A stretch of 64,000 nt of DNA from NCBI GenBank assembly GCA_015099395.1, contig AP024096.1, positions 8,349,485 through 8,413,484 on the forward strand. Reading direction: 5' to 3'. The DNA is from Ktedonobacteria bacterium brp13. GTDB lineage: Bacteria > Chloroflexota > Ktedonobacteria > Ktedonobacterales > Ktedonobacteraceae. The notes under the pieces were generated by a model that was given only the letters and a program-made list of their open reading frames with translations, searched no databases and was not told the DNA's origin. Both the position numbers and the translations under genes were made by a program. Shown here piece after piece: positions 61,868 through 64,000 of this stretch. Every line of letters starts with the position of its first letter. Position 1 is the first letter of the stretch.

Positions 61868-63433
61868 TCAGCGGATGATCATAAAGAAGATGATCAGTAT
61901 CAGCACTACTAGCACAATGATGATGGGCATAAACTTGTGTAGATCAAGATTGTCGCCTCTACCCCTGCTGCTACTGGTTGTAGGGCTACTAGTGGGAGCA
62001 TTGACCCCACTAGTATGTCTCTCATACGACTGTCCAGAGCTATATGGTGCGTATTGCTGTTGTGCAACCCCGTTTTGTTGTATACGGCTCATAGGTTGAG
62101 AGTGTTGACTGGATCTATCTATGCCATTGGCTTGATCCTGTTGCAGCGGACGTGCCAGCGCAATTGCTTGTTGGTGTTGATCCGCATTCATCCGACTGGC
62201 TTGTTGAGCCGATGCTGCCTGTCCAGAAGATCCTCTCATCAGTTGTGTGCCACAGCGTGGGCAGAAAGTAGAGCCATTTGGGAGTGGTGCCTGGCAACGT
62301 GGGCAAGTGATACCACCACTTTTTTCGTTCATTGGTTGGGTACCTGGTTCCTGCTTGCCTGCGCTGTTTCTGTCGTGTTGAATTGCCTCATATACTTCAT
62401 CAAGGTTGGGCTGTGTACTGTTGTTATCCTTTGGTTGTAATGGATCGGGTGAAGAAGGTGGTGGTAGGAGAGCCAGTACACTCTTGAGATCGTTTGCGAG
62501 ATCTGCGACATATTGATAGCGGTCACGTGGACGCATGGCCATTGAGCGTTGAATAATCATATTAAGCGCTTTGAGCACCTCTGGTGGAAGTTGCCCAAGC
62601 TGCGCCAGATGACGTGAATGACGTGGAGCGGGCTTAGTTGGTTTGGTTACACCGAGCCGGAATTGGCGTGCATTTGCCTCTGCGGACTCTTCAGGTGGAT
62701 TATTTGCCACATGATCCTGTAAGGTTGGGAGATTGGGACGCCCTTGCTGAATCGACTGATTGCGGGTAGAGACACTCGGTGGTTCAGTGGCAGTCAGTGT
62801 AAAATAAAGTGTACCGCCAATTGCATAGATATCTGAGCGAGCGTCGGTTCCTGTTCCGCCAGGATACTGCTCGGGTGGCGCGTAGCCAGGAGTGCCCTGG
62901 TGACGGATAAAGAAGAGTGTACGCGACCCATCAGCGGTAGCTTTCGCATTCCCCAGATCCACCAGTACAGTAGTACCGTTCGAAGTGATACGAATATTAT
63001 CTGGCTTGATATCGCGGTGAATGACAGTTGGATGTTGACTATGCAGGAACATGACTGCATCACAGACAGCCAGCACCCAGTTAAGTATCTGGGAAATCGG
63101 AATGACATCATTACGCTGACGTATGACGCGTATCAGGTCGGTCAGATCGTTCCCTTCAATATAACTCAATGCGATATAATAGCGTCCACGCTCAATAAAG
63201 GCATCTGAGAAGGCTGGTAAGTTAGGATGATGTAACTGGCTCAGTACCCGTGCCTCGTGTTGAAGCTGTTCTTGTCCGCTAGCACCTGTTACTAAATATT
63301 CTTTGAGCGCACATGGTTGATTATTTGCCAGATTAAGTGCCAGATAGACGTGTCCAAAGCCTCCACTTCCTAAGACACGCTCGATACGATAATTCCCATG
63401 TAGTATCGTACCTGATGGGACAGTCTCTATCAT
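61868..63433 (-). CDS. tail-anchored Ser/Thr kinase with zinc ribbon
   Basis: A 521-residue kinase. The Gly loop is GSGGFGHVYLA, the catalytic loop HRDIKPDN, and the metal motif is DLG (VDLGNAKA) rather than DFG. GTPGYAPPEQYP is the activation-loop end. Residues ~380-405 form a four-cysteine zinc ribbon (CPRCQAPL, FCPRCGTQL). A Gln/Ser-rich linker leads to a hydrophobic C-terminal helix (FMPIIIVLVVLILIIFFMII) that would anchor the kinase in the membrane with no external domain. The start ATG 63433 follows GGAGGG. It is a separate type from the other two kinases in this window. Confidence 0.9.
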   Translation of the reverse strand: MIETVPSGTILHGNYRIERVLGSGGFGHVYLALNLANNQPCALKEYLVTGASGQEQLQHEARVLSQLHHPNLPAFSDAFIERGRYYIALSYIEGNDLTDLIRVIRQRNDVIPISQILNWVLAVCDAVMFLHSQHPTVIHRDIKPDNIRITSNGTTVLVDLGNAKATADGSRTLFFIRHQGTPGYAPPEQYPGGTGTDARSDIYAIGGTLYFTLTATEPPSVSTRNQSIQQGRPNLPTLQDHVANNPPEESAEANARQFRLGVTKPTKPAPRHSRHLAQLGQLPPEVLKALNMIIQRSMAMRPRDRYQYVADLANDLKSVLALLPPPSSPDPLQPKDNNSTQPNLDEVYEAIQHDRNSAGKQEPGTQPMNEKSGGITCPRCQAPLPNGSTFCPRCGTQLMRGSSGQAASAQQASRMNADQHQQAIALARPLQQDQANGIDRSSQHSQPMSRIQQNGVAQQQYAPYSSGQSYERHTSGVNAPTSSPTTSSSRGRGDNLDLHKFMPIIIVLVVLILIIFFMIIR

Positions 63434-64000
63434 TATTCCCTCCGATACCCCGCTTTTTCAGTAAGGGTTCAGTGATTGAGCGATTGAGTGACTGAATAGC
63501 TGGCAAAGGGCAAAATAAGCCTACAACCCCTGCCTCTTATCGACCACCCTGGACAGCGACGACACGCCGCACTTTTCCTTCTATCTATTGTACGTAGATC
63601 TTCTTCCGAAAACCAATGCGACTGACGTCGCGCGTTTTTTGCACGCTTATACACCCTGCACACTCAAGTCTTCGGATCAGCAGTTATATGAAAATGGGAG
63701 TGGATGCAAGAACGGTTTATCTAGAATAGAATGAACTCTCTATCTCTTAATACGTCACTAATGCTTTTTAGTGCATGCAATAGTACTGTCGTGTAAAAAC
63801 AGATTGGCACGAGGATAAACGCATCTGGCACGCATGTGTAATTTTTTAGACACAAGATATTACAGTACTATCTTATAATTGGTGCGCTACAGATGATTTA
63901 TTGATCGCAAATAATGATCTCGTGCATTCCAGGTCGCTTTCTTGCCTGCATCCGCATTATACACTAGTTAAATGGACATGTACACGTCATAGGAGATACC
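63434..64000. other. window end, intergenic
   Basis: Upstream of the tail-anchored kinase. Apart from the repeat copy at 63606-63675 I see no gene, RNA or clear promoter. The last ~300 bases are A/T-rich, with no open frame of note. Confidence 0.5.
63606..63675 (+). repeat. dispersed hairpin repeat, copy D
   Basis: A 70-base element beginning CCGAAAACCAATGCGACTGA and ending AAGTCTTCGG, so the outer CCGAA/TTCGG pair is kept but inner pairing is weaker than in the other copies. The middle holds TTTTTT and a partial GCACGC repeat. It lies upstream of the kinase start and is the most diverged copy. Confidence 0.75.

Overview
The window looks like a chromosomal segment from a Ktedonobacteria-like member of the Chloroflexota. 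The reasons are moderate base composition, many eukaryotic-type Ser/Thr kinases with zinc-ribbon or FHA modules, a coenzyme F420 gene group, ergothioneine genes, a RibXY-type riboflavin transporter behind an FMN riboswitch, T-box leaders and frequent GTG/TTG starts. This is inferred from gene content only; no 16S rRNA is present. No phage, insertion sequence or CRISPR array was seen.

Layout. 0-6.4 kb: a GNAT acetyltransferase, a membrane/PRC-barrel protein, 3-hydroxybutyryl-CoA dehydrogenase with a HIT protein, then a leftward group yggX / radical SAM / flavin reductase. The radical SAM frame meets an in-frame TGA inside the tail Cys-TGA-Ala-Glu-Pro and continues to a TAG, so it is very probably a CUAEP-tail selenoprotein that a standard gene caller truncates. 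6.9-12.1 kb: a formyltransferase, smc and a stand-alone 5S rRNA gene with its own promoter and terminator. 12.2-15.7 kb: a secreted GH5 endoglucanase with a CBM3, divergent from an HTH/TPR regulator. 15.7-19.5 kb: egtD, egtB and an EgtE-like PLP enzyme (ergothioneine). 19.7-23.7 kb: GNAT, a small HTH protein, moaA and glnA. 24.0-27.1 kb: cofE, a nitroreductase, cofD and cofC (coenzyme F420). 27.4-30.8 kb: a PIG-L deacetylase, then an FMN riboswitch followed by ribX and ribY. 30.9-35.2 kb: a transmembrane Ser/Thr kinase and a CDF metal transporter. 35.7-44.0 kb: a T-box leader, argC, argB, a HAD-kinase fusion, hisH, hisA, hisF, hisI and a HisE-like protein, closed by a strong terminator. 44.2-47.8 kb: a HAD hydrolase, a DUF4097-type membrane protein and an amidase. 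48.0-52.8 kb: an Ile-type T-box (ATC specifier visible), an AlaX-like editing protein and a divergent isoleucyl-tRNA synthetase. 53.0-57.3 kb: sucA-sucB. 57.5-63.4 kb: two more Ser/Thr kinases around an unknown membrane protein, a sulfurtransferase and an APH-like kinase.

Four intergenic copies of one hairpin repeat family (ends CCGAA..AC and GT..TTCGG) lie at 29.7, 38.3, 40.8 and 63.6 kb. Most genes are transcribed as short co-directional groups separated by long perfect hairpins, several with a T tract.

The most interesting items are the recoded radical SAM gene with a SECIS-like hairpin, the dispersed hairpin repeats, the solo 5S gene, the T-box ahead of argCB, the IleRS with unusual class I signatures, and the HAD-kinase fusion plus candidate HisE replacement in the Arg/His cluster.
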